DNA of 64,000 nt from Carya illinoinensis. Taxonomy: Eukaryota; Streptophyta; Magnoliopsida; Fagales; Juglandaceae. The position numbers and the translations under genes were made by a program. This document shows, one piece after another, positions 12,361 to 24,935 of this stretch. The notes beneath the pieces are model-generated. The model did not search any database, was not told where the DNA came from, and was given only the letters and a program-made list of their open reading frames with translations. The stretch is from the NCBI RefSeq assembly GCF_018687715.1, contig NC_056760.1, positions 10,218,001 through 10,282,000 on the forward strand. The letters are read 5' to 3'. The number at the start of each line of letters is the position of its first letter. Position 1 is the first letter of the stretch.

Positions 12361-14110
12361 ATTATTGATGATTAATTTGAGATGGATTGAAGTGATTATG
12401 ACATCTAAACATAATCTCGTTTATTTTTAAACTTATCTTATTTAATTATTATAATTTTTTAAACTTTCACGTAAATTATAATAAATAATTTAAAATTTTT
12501 AAATAAAAATAATATTAAAAAATAATATTTTATTTAATTTTCATATTTACTTCTAGATGGTAGCAAGAAACTTGGATTAGTCATTTGCACGAAAAGGCCA
12601 TATGGCCTATTGCCAAGAGGCCCATTTTCATTTCGCCAAAAGTTTTGTTTGGTTTGATGGAACTGAAGCGGTGGGCACTTTTTAGTAGGATGTGGGTTGA
12701 GTTCCCAAATCGAAACTCGAAGGGTTTAAACTAAAGAGCGCAGCACCTGAGACCTAGCAAGTTGATCGTTGGAATATCCGAACTGGAAACAATTTGTTTT
12801 CGCCAATTAAGGTAGGAGAACAAATTGGGAATTTTATCTTATGTAATGAATGCTAATTAGTACGGCCTAGTTTGGATATCTAATTCATCTCATTTTATTT
12901 TATCATTATAATTTTTTTTTTAATTTTTACATGAAATATAATAAATAATTTAATTTTTTTAAATCTTAAAATAATAATAATATTAAAAAATAATATTTTA
13001 ATAATATTTTATTTAATTTTTAAAATCATCTCATCTCATCTCATCTCATCTAAGTATTCAAGCAACACCTTAAGCGTTATAACTGGTCAAATGCAACTGT
13101 ATATGTACGCGTTATCACAATCAGATCTATTAGTTTGGATTTACATTTGATCAATGTCCAAGTGCCGACTGACCTTCGCGACAGAGTGGGTCATTTAAGA
13201 CACAGACACAGACGCAGACGCAGCCACACATGTTGGTATGACAGAGTGGGTCATACAAAGATTGACGGGTAAAGTAGTACCCGTAATGTTTCAAGTGCTC
13301 AAGAGCCTTTTCTAAGAGCCTTCCTCGGGGTCTCGAGGAGCCTTCCTCTCGGTCTTGACTCTTGAGGATGGAGATTTTAGACTTTTCCGAAAGCCTTTCA
13401 CAAGGTTTCGAGGATGGAGATTTAAGAGACTTTTCTAGGAGCCTTACTTCGGGTTTCGAGGATGGTGCATTATAAGACTTTAATCAAATGAAAATTAAAT
13501 AAAATATTATTAAAATATAATTTATTATTTTTATTTTTATTTTTAAATTTTAAAAAATAAAATTATTTATTTTATTTTATTTAAAAATTTAAAAAAATTG
13601 TAATATTATTTATCTAATATTACTCAAAATGTTTATACAAGTAACAATAAATATTATAAAGCCAACTTATTTATCTTTCTCTTTCTTGCTTGAGACCCTT
13701 AAGTTCTTAGAATATTGTTACAATAAAATAGTTATAACATATGTATTGTTATTCATATAGATTTTTTAAGGTAGCATGAAATGCTCGCTAAAATTGATAG
13801 GAGTCATTACTCACTTGATATATATTAAATATTAAATATTAAATATTATGGGATTCACATATTATATTTTGGTAGAAAAATCCTATGAATCTTTGTAATT
13901 TTTGACTAATAATTTTACAAACCACGCTGTTTATTCAATTCATTCTAATATATAAATGTGATATTATCACCATCCGATTTTTTAAATAAAAATCTTAAAA
14001 AGAAGTAAGACGAAATCGTAGTTTATAACTTTATAAAATTTTCCATCTTCGACTCAGCCCACTACCCTTGAGTCAACCCACTACCTAACCTCTATTGAGT
14101 CTCTGTCGCC
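12361..14110. other. Duplication junction and CRK2 upstream region
   Basis: At about 12361 the truncated exon 2 of pseudogene A joins DNA matching 3042 onward, which marks the unit 1/unit 2 junction. A MITE-like element occupies about 12868-13075 and ends in a short 'catct' run. The region 12580-12840 matches 3815-4050. The segment 13475-14040 is AT-rich and shared with unit 3 (33415-34020) but missing upstream of CRK1. Confidence 0.6.
13296..13478. repeat. Promoter minisatellite, expanded in unit 2
   Basis: About four imperfect copies of a 40-60 bp motif containing 'gagccttcctcggg', 'tttcgaggatgg' and 'taagacttttct' lie 700-880 bp before the CRK2 ATG. The matching region has about one copy in unit 1 (4273-4325) and two in unit 3 (33312-33415). 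Confidence 0.65.
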
Positions 14111-14118
14111 TATAAAAG
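14111..14118 (+). promoter_or_regulatory. TATA box of CRK2
   Basis: tataaaag in the conserved 'gtcgcc' context, 60 bp upstream of the ATG at 14178. The intervening leader 'agcatctttaattgctccac' is shared with CRK3. Confidence 0.65.
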
Positions 14119-14177
14119 TAAAAAACACAAAAGCATCTTTAATTGCTCCACCATTAACGTCTCTTGATTTCTCGATA

Positions 14178-17074
14178 ATGGTTTCGCTAACATTAGTTCT
14201 TTTGCTCGTCGCTGCCATTTTAAGGATATTCTCTCAAGCCGTTGCACAACCAGCCTTCCTATACCATTCCTGTTTAGACGACGACAGGGATAACTACATT
14301 TCTAACAGTACATATAAGGCAAATCTCAATCACCTCCTCCACTCCATATCCAACACCAGTACCGAAATTATCAGCAACGGATTCTACAACTCTTCTTATG
14401 GCCAGAACATCAACGAAGTACACGCAATTGGACTCTGTAGAGGAGATGTTCAACTGGATGTTTGCCGCGGTTGCCTCTACAATGCTAGTTACCTTCTCCC
14501 TGAGCTCTGTTCCGATCATAAGGAGGCAATTGGGTGGTACGACCACTGTATGCTACGCTACTCAAATCGCTCGATTTTGGGCGTCGTAGAAACCAGCCCC
14601 AATTTCACCATGTGGGACGTCAATAACGTGTCGTCTAACTATGCGGATCAGTTCTTTGAAGCTGTTAGGAGGTTGCTGAAAGGGCTAAGAAGTCAAGCTG
14701 CCGCACAGTATTCTCTTCGTAAGTTTGCATCAGGGAATGCAGCCGTATCAAACTTCAAAACAATATATGCACTCGTGCAATGCACGCCTGATTTATCTGA
14801 ACAAGAATGCAACGATTGCTTGCTTGGGGCATCTGAAGGTATTCCACGATGTTGTGATGGGAAGGAAGGTGGGAGAATCGCTAGACCCAGCTGTGATGTC
14901 AGGTTTGAGGTCTACCCCTTCTATAACTCTACAACTAACTCGCCACCCCCTGCTCATTCGCCAACCCCAACTGATCCTCACAGGTCGCCTATTAGAAAAG
15001 GTACCCATGCCGTTACGCTTATAAGAATCTTATGATTGACATTTAATGTAATGCTTGATACGTGTTTGTTGTTATTTTTGCTTTAAAGATTAGTTCTCCA
15101 TATTCAGACGAAATACGAATTCCAAAACTCGATCAATACAATCAGGATGTTCCAATAAGAACAGATTTATGATTTTTGCAGGGAACTATAACTTTATTGT
15201 AGTTTTGGCATCTATTACTTTTCTGGGACTAATCTCGTCCATCGCGGGCATCTATATAAGGGCGAAGCGGGGAAGGAATAAAAATGAAAGTAAGTGCTAC
15301 ATTCTTCATGTTCATTAATTGTTACTCTATGAGTAAAGACTGTTTTTGTATATCGCTAAAGAAAATAACAAATTCAAACAATAGGCATGATGTTGGGAAT
15401 AAGATTCAGCTTCCGATTTGCTGTATGGACATATTTTAGGTTGTTTTACTTCTCATTTTAGAATTAACTTAATTGATCCCTTATGTGTGTTGATGAGTTC
15501 TTTTTAAAATTGTAGATGAGATAATTGGATCCATAGATTCCATACTATTCGACTTTGACAATATTAAAGTTGCCACGAACAACTTTTCCGAAGCAAATAA
15601 AATCCGAGAAAGTGAATTTGGTACTGTTTACAAGGTAAGTAGATGTTATCCTTTTGAATTGTAACAACTATAATTCTCGAAAGATAGTAAATTTCACATT
15701 CCTGGATGATTACATACACTCCATTTTTATTCTGATCAGGCTAGGTTCTCTGATAAAGTCATTACTGTAAAAAGGCTGTCAACGGATTATGGACAAACAC
15801 ATCTAGAATTTGAGAAAGAGGCCCTTTCGCTGACTAGAATTCACCACCGTAATATTGTTAAGGTCCTAGGCTGTTCCATTGAAGGAAATGAAAGACTTCT
15901 AATACATGATTTTGTTCCAAATACAAGCCTTGATCACTACCTGTCTGGTATATTTCGTACTTACCTACTTCTTCTCTGATTTATATATACAGAACATTTG
16001 TTGTTTTGACTTGCATGTCTTATTAGAATATATATACTTCCATTTATTTTAGTTAAGTGACTCATATACTTGCTTGGAAATGTAGATCCGCTCAAGCTTG
16101 CAACTTTGAATTGGGAAATGCGCTACAAAATCATAGAAGGCATTGCACAAGGGGTTCTTTACCTTCATGAAAAATATAACCTATGTTTGAATCACGGTCT
16201 TAAAGCTAGTAACATATTTCTAGACGAAGAAATGAATCCAATGATTTCAGATTTTTGCTTGAAAAGTTTGCATTCATTAGATCAAATTCCCAAGAATACA
16301 AGGACCAAGTAATTATAAGTATCATGGAAAGGAGATTAATATTTAATCGGTATAACTTGTATTGTACAAGGATATGTAAGTAGTGTTAGTACCAATAATA
16401 TTTGAATTAAACTGATGGACGTTATTTATAATGTACAGCGGAGCTCAAGATGTGATGCACATGCCGTTGATCTCAATGAAGTCCGATGTCTTTAACTTCG
16501 GTGTATTAGTCTTGGAGATAGTGTGCGGGCAGAAGAACAATTGCTTTCCAAATGAGGGGAATGCGGACAATCTTTTGAGCTGTGTAAGTACAATCATACT
16601 CAATTGGATACATTTCCTTTCTCCATTTAGTCCAGCACTAGTCAGTACTTCATGCACACGAAATCAACATAATCATAATGGAAATAAATGCTCTTAGTAG
16701 CTGCCCCTGCCCATTAAGTAAATTAAAATCATGTATATATTTCTATCCTGCAGGCTTGGAAAAACTACACTGAAGGAACTGCTTCAAAGATGATAGATCC
16801 CACAATATTGTCAAATTGCTTAATATTTGACGAAAAAAAAACGTACTGCATCCTCACTGCCTTACGCTGTGCTGAAGCAAATGAAGCTGATAGACCAACC
16901 ATGGCTTCAGTTGTTGCCAGGCTCAACGGTTTTGACAACCATGGAATCAATTCAATCGAAATGCCTTTATTTGAGGTTGATGATCATAGAGTGTCAGGTA
17001 GTAGAACTTTCCGTCAGAGGGTCCGGAGATTGTTTTGGAAGAAAAAAGACTTTCGAGCCCTAGAATTAGGTTAG
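14178..17074 (+). CDS. Cysteine-rich receptor-like kinase, predicted pseudokinase (CRK2, 7 exons, 648 aa)
   Basis: Exons are 14178-15000, 15182-15289, 15516-15634, 15740-15947, 16086-16308, 16439-16583 and 16754-17074 (1947 nt, phases consistent). Domain order matches CRK1: signal peptide, two DUF26 domains with intact C-X8-C-X2-C, linker, one membrane helix, kinase-like domain. The extracellular linker is much shorter ([17 protein letters not shown]). The ATP lysine and alpha-C glutamate (EFEKEA) are kept, but the glycine loop is RESEFG, HRD is NHG and DFG is DFC. Exon 5 has lost 12 nt just before its donor, removing four residues, and the donor is a weaker gtaatt. The frame is open throughout, so a transmembrane protein without normal kinase activity is plausible. 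Exon 7 is diverged between residues equivalent to 'ILMPDGST' of CRK1. Confidence 0.88.
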
Positions 17075-17218
17075 ACAACGTTGAACTGAGCCACCATATA
17101 TATGCACCGGACGCATTCTGAACTTTTGAATTCTCCCAATTATTCCACCATATAGAGCGTTAGGTAGGATGAATACTTGTCACAATACTATTGACTTCAA
17201 TTTCTTTGGAGTTGAACA

Positions 17219-17617
17219 TGTTAGAGTTCTATTTAGAGTGACCTTCTTGTCTATCAAGTTTTGATAAGATTTTATCTGTTAAGAAGTTTAAATTTAAATT
17301 TAAACTGGATATTAAGAGTTTCATTTTGAACAACTAGTAATAAATAAGTCCTATCCTATTCATTCCTTGATGAGAGGAATAGTTCAAGTCTAATTTTGTT
17401 AGAGGGTCCCTGGCCTAGCCTATAAATAGAGGGTCTGTGTACACCATTAGTATGGCAATCAAAAGGCATAGGCTAGAAGATTCTCTTCCTACTTAAATAT
17501 TTCTTTCTTTTTAAGTGGGTTTTCTTTTAGGCTCTTGTCGTTCTTGAATCACCATGACAGGAAGTATGCAATTTCTTATTTCCGTTGCTGTCCATTATGT
17601 ATTTTATTATTCTTACA
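17219..17617 (+). repeat. 5' LTR of Copia element A
   Basis: 399 bp, TG...CA, with an internal 'cctataaatagagg' TATA region. It is closer in sequence to the 5' LTRs at 37224 and 39298 than to its own 3' LTR. Confidence 0.9.
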
Positions 17618-18255
17618 TTTGGTATCAGAGCCACCTTCATGCCTATTGATTAAGATTTTTGAGATATATGTATTTTCTCGTTTTAGCATGAAAATCTAAT
17701 ATTATTGTGTTTTCTTTGTGAGATCAAATTTGGTTTGATATGAGAAATGTTATGGCCTTTTGTTTACTTAGTAGCACTATTTATTTTTATGGTAAAATTC
17801 ATCAAGGCATTGATTGGCCCTATTTATAAAAAATAAAAAGGGGAGAAACCGTGCGATTTTGACATTTGGTCTGTTTATAGAAAAAAAAAAAAAAAGTATG
17901 AACCTCAACTATGGATTTACTTCCGGTCTGATTTGTTCTATCAATTTCGGCCTTATTAGGCCTTTAACGACTTATTACACTTTTCGGCCTTTTAAATTTT
18001 CTTGGCCTTATTAAGTCTTCGGCTTTTAAGAAAGATTTGCTATTATTAAAAGGCAGACAGATAATGGGCTATATGTTCGGTAAGTATTATAGAATAATTT
18101 CGATCAACCCAATTTAAAGGAATAAAATATTGATTTTTAAATAATATTTTATTATTTAAAAAAAAAGTTTTATTTCTGGGCTTGTTTTTGGTTTGTTTGT
18201 TCTTTGTATTAATTTTTGGTGGGTCAATATATATTGTTTTTCCTATAGTAAGATG

Positions 18256-19368
18256 TTTTTTTTTTTTGAAAATGTGAATCCATTCATCATAACAAAGTTA
18301 CAAATGTGATTTATTAATACAGAAAAATCCAGACTATAAGCCAACCTACGCATTTGCTCTGGAACACCCCCGCACACGAAGTGGCAGACATTATTTTAAC
18401 CTCTAAACCTCTCCGAAAAGAGATAGCACTCTGTACAATACAGAATTACCAGCCCCTCCGACCTTCTAAGAAGGTGGATTAAGGTACATCACTGCTTTGG
18501 ACACTAAGTCCAAAAGATTATTCCTAAGCTATTACTAATAGAATAACATAAAAACTATACTACCATACAAAACCAGACCACCACAGAAACTGAGCAGCAG
18601 CGAGAGCCCGGCGGCACACCCACCCCAGACGACGGCATCAGGAGCCCAAGCACAGCATGAGTACCCAGCTCGCGTGCGAAACACAGAACCTCCATCAGAG
18701 GTTAGCCGTACGTCCACTGGTCGTAACACCGACTGCATTTCTCCACAGCACAAGCACCGGGTTGTGTCCAGTCAAAAACTCATCACCCGCTCGGTTTAAA
18801 ACAAATACTACAGAACTAAAACCAGAAAAATACTGAAAAACAGACGGATGAAAACAAAACAAATCAGTGGTGCGTGCAATGCAACCACTCTTAGAGGGGA
18901 TCCGACGATCGTTCGATGATCACCCGGAGTCTTAAGACCCAGAAAAGCCATGTTTTGAGTCGGCAGGTGGCTCCTTGGTGGCTCGTGACAACCACGCTCT
19001 GATTCCATCCAAGACTCTGTCCCGCGTGTGCGGGCTACGCTCCCTCCCTTTTGGCGCCGCGTTCGGTGGTCTTGAAGATCGGCAGCTGGCCAACGTTCTG
19101 GTGGGCTGTGTGTTGATGTTCGACGGTTGGAAACGATCCCGTCGGAACCCCCTCCTTTATTTACCTGAAACACACACAAAAACCCAACACAAAAGGAAAA
19201 ACGAACACAGAAAAAATAGGAAATAGAGAGAAAAGAAGGGGGAATGGAGGAGGGGGGGGAGGAGCCGAAGCTCCCACCCCCGTCGGTCGCTCTGGTCTTT
19301 TAGGATTTTTTTGGAGAGAGAACGGAAGGTCGCGTTGGAGAGAACGAAAAAAGTATAGCATCCTTATT
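18256..19368 (-). mobile_element. Poly(A)-ended retroinsertion inside Copia A, LINE-like or processed transcript
   Basis: Element B reads continuously 'agatgttagagg' where element A carries about 1.1 kb of extra DNA. The insert starts with T12 on the plus strand, which is a 3' poly(A) tail on the minus strand preceded by an 'aataaa'-containing end. It is much more GC-rich than its host. Short minus-strand open frames exist (18808-19179, 18535-18753), but no reverse transcriptase or other domain is recognised. The tail suggests LINE-mediated insertion. No clear target duplication was found. Confidence 0.6.
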
Positions 19369-19859
19369 TTAGAGGTTATGATTATTTGAAATATTTTAGA
19401 AGTAGCTAAAGCATCCTTATCTATTGAAAAACAATCATATAAGGTCGATTATCGGAGTATTTTGGGAGTAGCCAAAGCATCCTAATTTATAATGATAATC
19501 ATATAAAGTTTTAACCTTATAAAAATATATTAGCATCTGTGTTGTGATTAAATCATTATTTTAGTGACCTGGCCCCAAAGGGAGGTTATTATTTTATGGT
19601 TTGATTAGAATAAGATAGATGGTTTCGTATTGGTGGTAGATTTTCCCATGCCCAAAGGTATGGAGAATTTATTCATTAACATTGAATTGTTATAGTCTTA
19701 TTATTTAGATATTTAGTAAATTCTTATGTGATGCAACCACTATTTATAGTTGGTTAAAACTTACTATTGGTTAAATTGACATTGGTTGATTTAAATAAAG
19801 TTAAAATTCATAGTATTAAAGTGTTTTTTGGTTATTGCAGCTTTAACTTTTCCCACTTC

Positions 19860-22800
19860 ACCTTCTGATGATATTATTCATATTTCAATGCTAAATGATG
19901 ATAATTTCTCTGACTATAAAGAAATTATTTTTCTGAGATTGTGGGGGGGAAAAAAAAACTAGATTTGTTTTAGATCTTGAAAATGTATTTTTTATTCCTA
20001 ATTTTTCTAGAAATTTGGTTTTAGTTTCAAAGTTGACTGAGATTAAGTTTAGATTTATTAATTCTACTTTCAGCATTTTTTAAGAATAATGTAAACATTG
20101 GTGGTGGAATAAAAATTGATGGTTTATATAAATTTGAGTTAGATCCCAATTTTGAGAATAATTATTTATCCTTGCATATTGATGTTGGTATTAAACGGAG
20201 ATTCATAAATGAGAACTCATCCATGTTATGGCATAGGAGATTGGGACATATCTCCATAGAGAGAATTAAAAGGTTGGTGAATGATGGAGTCTTACAAACT
20301 CTTAATTTTACTGACTTTAGGACTTGTGTGGACTGCATAAAAGGAAAGCAGACCAACAAGACCACTGAAGGTGCCATAAGGAGTTCGAGTATTGTAAAAA
20401 TCATACACACCAATATCTGTGGACCTTTTCCTACTCCCTGCCTAAACGGTCAAAGATATTTTATCTCATTCATTGGTGACCATAAAAGGGGAGGTGAGTA
20501 TTATGGTAGGTATACAGAAAATAGATAAATGATGGGTTCATTTGCAAAATTCCTTGAAGAAGAGGGAATTATTGCACAATACACAATGCCCGACACACCA
20601 CAACAAAACGGTGTAGCTAAATGGAGGAATCGCACGCTTATGGACATGGTAAGAAGCATGATTAGTAATTCTGAATTGTCATTATTCTTGTAGAGTGAAG
20701 CCTTGAAAACCGTTGTGTATATCTTGAACAGAGTTCTATCCAAGGCTATCTCTAAGACACCTTTTGAGTTATGGACGAGATGAAAACCAAGTTTGAGTCA
20801 TTTACGAGTATGGGATTGTCCTATTGAAGTGAGGATTTATAATCCTTACATAAAGAAATTGGACCCAAAAACAATAAGTGGTTTTTTCATTGGCTATCTA
20901 GTAAACTCCAAAGGTTTCAAGTTTTATTGTCCTTCAAATAGTCCTAGTATTGTTGAAAGTAGAAACGTTAAATTCCTTGAGGTTGTTGAACCTAATAGGA
21001 GTGTTTATCCTCGTAAGTTACAATTTGAGGAAGCACAAGAGCAGACTAAAACTCCTTCATATGAAGGACTTATGATTATGCTAAGAGAAGATCAAATTGA
21101 TCACTTTGAACAACAATCATTTCAAGAACAGTCTACTCCTGAAGAATAGGTTCAAGCAGAACCTATTCCTAGTTTACAAACTACAAAGGAAGTAGTATTA
21201 AGGAGATCCTCAAGAGTAAGGAGACTAGCAATTTCTAATGACTATATGGTTTACCTTCAAGAATTTGACTTTGATGTTGGACCTAAGGAAGATTCAAGCT
21301 CTTTTTCAGATACCATGAGTGGAGATAATTCCACATCTTGGTATGATGCCATGAAAGATGAGATGGAATCCATGGTTGAAAATCAAGTCTGAGATCTCGT
21401 TGACTTTCATAATGAAGCAGTACCATTGATTGTAAATGAGTTTATAAAACCAAAAGGAATGCTTATGGTAATTTTGAATGATGTAAAGCCAAACTTGTAG
21501 CTAAATGATTTACTCAAAATGAAAGCACTGACTACCATGAAACCTTCTCTCCAGTTTCTAAGAAGGATTCATTCAGAATAGTCATGGCATTAGTAGCTCA
21601 TTTTGATCTAGAGTTACATCAGATGGATGTGAAAACAACATTATTAAATGGAGATCTTGAAGAAGAGGTATATATGTTACCACCTGAGGGTTTTAAAGAA
21701 AACAGTCAGAGAGTTTACAAGTTAAAGAAATCCATATATGGACTTAAACAGGCCTCCTGCCAGTGGCATATAAAGTTTCACAAGGTTATTATCTCATTTG
21801 GATTTATTGAGAACCTTGTTGATCAATGCATATATCTTAAGGTCAGTGAGAGTAAATTCATTTTTTTAGTCCTATATGTAGATGATATTTTGCTTGTGAG
21901 CGGTGATTTAGGCTTGCTTTACGACACCAAATAGTTTCTTTCTCAAAACTTTGAAATGAAGGATTTAGGTGAAGTCTCTTATTTCATTGGCTTAGAGATT
22001 CACAAAGACAGAGAATAAAGAATTTGGGGACTGTCTCAAAGAGCCTACATTGAAAGAGTATCGGAGAGATTCAATATGAAGAGTTGTAAGGCTTCAGTGG
22101 CACCTATTGTCAAAGAGGATGCATTTAGTAAAATCCAATACCCTCAAAATGTATGAGAGCAGGAGAAGATGAAAGGGATACTGTATACATCTGCAGTAAG
22201 AAGCCTAATGTATGCATAGGTCTGCACTAGACCTGACATTGACTTCGTAGTGAGATTATTGGGTCAATATCAAAGTAACCCAGGATTGGGTCATTGGAAA
22301 GCTGCAAAGAAAGTTCTGTGGTATTTACAAGGAACCAAGAATTACAAATTGACCTACAGACACACTGACCGATTAGAGGTGATTGGTTATTCAGACTCGG
22401 ATTTTGCCAAATGTGTAGACACCGGAAAATCTACTTCAGGATTTTTTTTTTTTTTTAACTTGCTAGGGATGCTATATTCTGGAGGAGTTGTAAGCAAACT
22501 ATTGTTGCTACGTCTACTGTGAAGGTAGAGTTCATAGCATGCTATGAAGCTATTACACAGGCATTATGGTTGAGGAATTTTTTCAGTAGTCTTAAGATTG
22601 TTGATTTAGTAAAGAGACCACTAAAGATCTTCTGTGATAGTACTACTGTAGTTTTCTTCTCCAAAAACAATAAAAGCAGTGGTAGAAGTAAGCATATCAA
22701 CATCAAGTACCTCAGTGTTAGAGAGAGTATCAAGAGGAATAAGGTGTTTACTGAGCACATAAGTACTGAGTTGATGATTGCAGATCCCATGAGCAAAGGC

Positions 22801-22866
22801 TTACTGGTACTGCAGTTCCAAAGTTATGTGGACAATATGGTACTTGTCAACTTATTTTATGTTTAG
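19860..22866 (+). pseudogene. Copia A gag-pol remnant
   Basis: A short gag N-terminus (about 19889) is followed almost directly by the pre-integrase zinc-binding module (from about 20172, H...H...C..C), so most of gag and all of protease are missing. The integrase core follows, with its first aspartate replaced by asparagine (HTNICGP) and the catalytic glutamate replaced by lysine (NGVAKW). Reverse transcriptase lies at about 21540-21935 with YVDD intact, and RNase H at about 22290-22866 ends at a natural stop. Several in-frame stops and frameshifts break it, so it cannot be active. Confidence 0.85.
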
Positions 22867-23229
22867 TTTCTCTTTATTTGATATATAGACATACAATATT
22901 TATTTTAGTTTTATTTTGGAGAATAAAGTTGTTTTGCACATATTATTTTTATCTATGTGGATTATGTAAAGTGGGACCCAAATGACTTATTAGAAGTTCA
23001 TTCATAAAATTATTTGCTGATATGGTACTTATTTAAGGGATATTGTACATGTGATACATGGAAGGGATGGCTTGACTTTATAAAGACTTTACTGCCATGA
23101 TTCGTGTATAATATTCTTTATCTAAGTGGGAGGGTTCTATAACTAGTTAAAATAAATAATGTTTGGCCATATTTGGTTTTCTATCACCCTATATGGAAAC
23201 TTGTGTGACATGAGAGTCAAGTGGGAGAA

Positions 23230-23626
23230 TGTTAAAGTTTTATTTTGAGTGACCCTTTTGTCTATTAAGTTTTGATAAGATTTTATCTGTTAAGAAGTTT
23301 AAATTTAAATTTAAATTAGGGTATTAAGAGTTTCATTTTGAACAACTAGTAATAGATAAGCTCTATCATATTCCTTGATGAGAGGAATAGTTCAAATCTA
23401 ACTCTGTTAGCGAGTTCCTAGCCTAGCCTATAAATAGAAGGCCTGTGTATACCATCAGTATGGCAATCAGAAGGCATAAGTCAAAAAATTATCTTCCTAC
23501 TCAAATATTTCTCTCTCTTTAAGTAGGTTTTCTTTTAGACTCTTGCCGGTTCTTGAATCACCATGGTAAAATATATGCAATTTATTATTTCCGTTATTGC
23601 CTATTCTGTATTTTATTATTCTAACA
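23230..23626 (+). repeat. 3' LTR of Copia element A
   Basis: 397 bp, beginning tgttaaag after the purine tract and ending ctaaca. It groups with the 3' LTR at 44418-44811 by shared variants such as 'atagaagg' and 'aaatctaactctg'. Confidence 0.9.
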
Positions 23627-23762
23627 GAGATGGCAATGGACGTTCCAGTACTGGAATTGCCCAGGATTTGTAGGACTTTTCACTTGGTGAGCTTGATTAT
23701 GGAGCTCAATCTATGATGAACGGGGCTGATAGAGGGATCTTGAGGAAAAGATATGTCATTCA

Positions 23763-24631
23763 TAGGGCTGTAAATGAACCAGTTTATTCGATAGCTTGCT
23801 CGGTTCTCGCTCGGTTAAACTCGAATCGAACTCGACTCGTGAAAAAAAAAAAAGCTCGTTCGTTAAAGCAGATACTCGCTCGATTTGTAAATGATACATA
23901 CTCGACAAAATTCGACTCGACTCGACTAAGACTCGTTTATGCTCGAGTCGACTCATTAGCTCGACTCGATTAAAACTCATTCATATATTAATAAATATAT
24001 ACATACACCTATGCATGTATATATGTATTAGCTAATAATATAAGCATACCACTTGTATAATTAAATATATATTATGTATTCTAATTACTTATGTCTATAT
24101 AGTTAATATACTTCATAGGTATATTTTATAATTTGAATAATAATTAGTTGATAAAATTTAATAATTTCATATACTAGTATGTGGAAATCATATATGAAAT
24201 AGATATATTCTATCATATTAAGTGTATGTATTAATAATATATGTAGGCATATAATATATTGTTATTTTGGATAAATATCAACTAGTTAGATATTAATTAT
24301 TTATAAATGTTTTAAAATTTTATAATTTAATAAAGGTTCTACTTGTTAGTTGTATAAATTTAATATTAGTTCTTATTTATTTATTTATTTAATTTATTAA
24401 TTATTAAATCTTATTAAAAAGGAAACAATTCAAGCTCGAGGTCGAACTCGAACTCGACTCGACTCGAACTTTTTTGTGGGACGAGCTCGAGTTGAGATTT
24501 TAACTTATCGAGTCGAGCTCGAACAAAGAATTAAAAAAAATTTCGAGTTCGAACTCGAACTCGAGCTCAAGTATTTTGAGTCGAGCCGAGCTCGGCAAGC
24601 CAAAATTCGGCTCGGCTCGATTACAGCCCTA
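23763..24631. mobile_element. hAT-type non-autonomous transposon, 869 bp
   Basis: The termini are a perfect 11-bp inverted repeat: tagggctgtaa (23763-23773) and ttacagcccta (24621-24631). They are flanked by an exact 8-bp target duplication, gtcattca (23755-23762 and 24632-24639). Units 1 and 3 have the empty site with a single copy of the target. Eight-bp duplications and short termini of this kind are typical of the hAT superfamily. Both subterminal regions are packed with gctcga/ctcgactcga words, and the middle is AT-rich. There is no transposase frame, so it depended on a relative elsewhere. Confidence 0.93.
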
Positions 24632-24639
24632 GTCATTCA

Positions 24640-24900
24640 GAACAGGTGATAGGCAAGCGGGGTAAATGGGCCTATGTTCCCGACGTTGAAAGCGAATCCG
24701 CGGAAGGTCTGGGAAAATATCGTCTAACTACGTGTACAGAGCAGGGCCCTCGAGCCTTGTTTATTGGGTCTGGTTCGTCTTAAAACCAAGGTCCCAAGTC
24801 TGTGCAGAGCCAGACTTTAGTGGCAGACCTGTTTTGCATTGCAGACCAATTATACTATTTGCATTGACTTGATGTACTATTTTATCAGGTTAGGATTGAG

Positions 24901-24935
<35 letters not shown>

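Larger units (their letters stand above)
17219..23626 (+). mobile_element. Copia-type LTR retrotransposon A, defective
   Basis: The 5' LTR is 17219-17617 and the 3' LTR is 23230-23626, both starting TG and ending CA. A primer-binding site, tggtatcagagc, follows at 17620-17631 (complementary to initiator Met-tRNA). A purine tract 'aagtgggagaa' precedes the 3' LTR. The domain order gag remnant, pre-integrase, integrase, RT (YVDD), RNase H identifies Ty1/Copia. The frame is broken by many stops. The two LTRs differ at many positions, so the insertion is old. No 5-bp target duplication is visible: the left flank ends gttgaaca, the right flank begins gagatgg, and together they recreate exactly the uninterrupted unit 1 site. 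Confidence 0.92.

Noticed and set aside
18535..19361. Minus-strand frames in the GC-rich retroinsertion as a host gene
   Set aside because: They are short, overlapping and low-complexity with no recognised domain or intron structure. Kept only as part of the insertion.
23713..23980. Overlapping plus and minus frames across the left end of the hAT-type element
   Set aside because: They run from flank into transposon terminus and consist of translated ctcga repeats.
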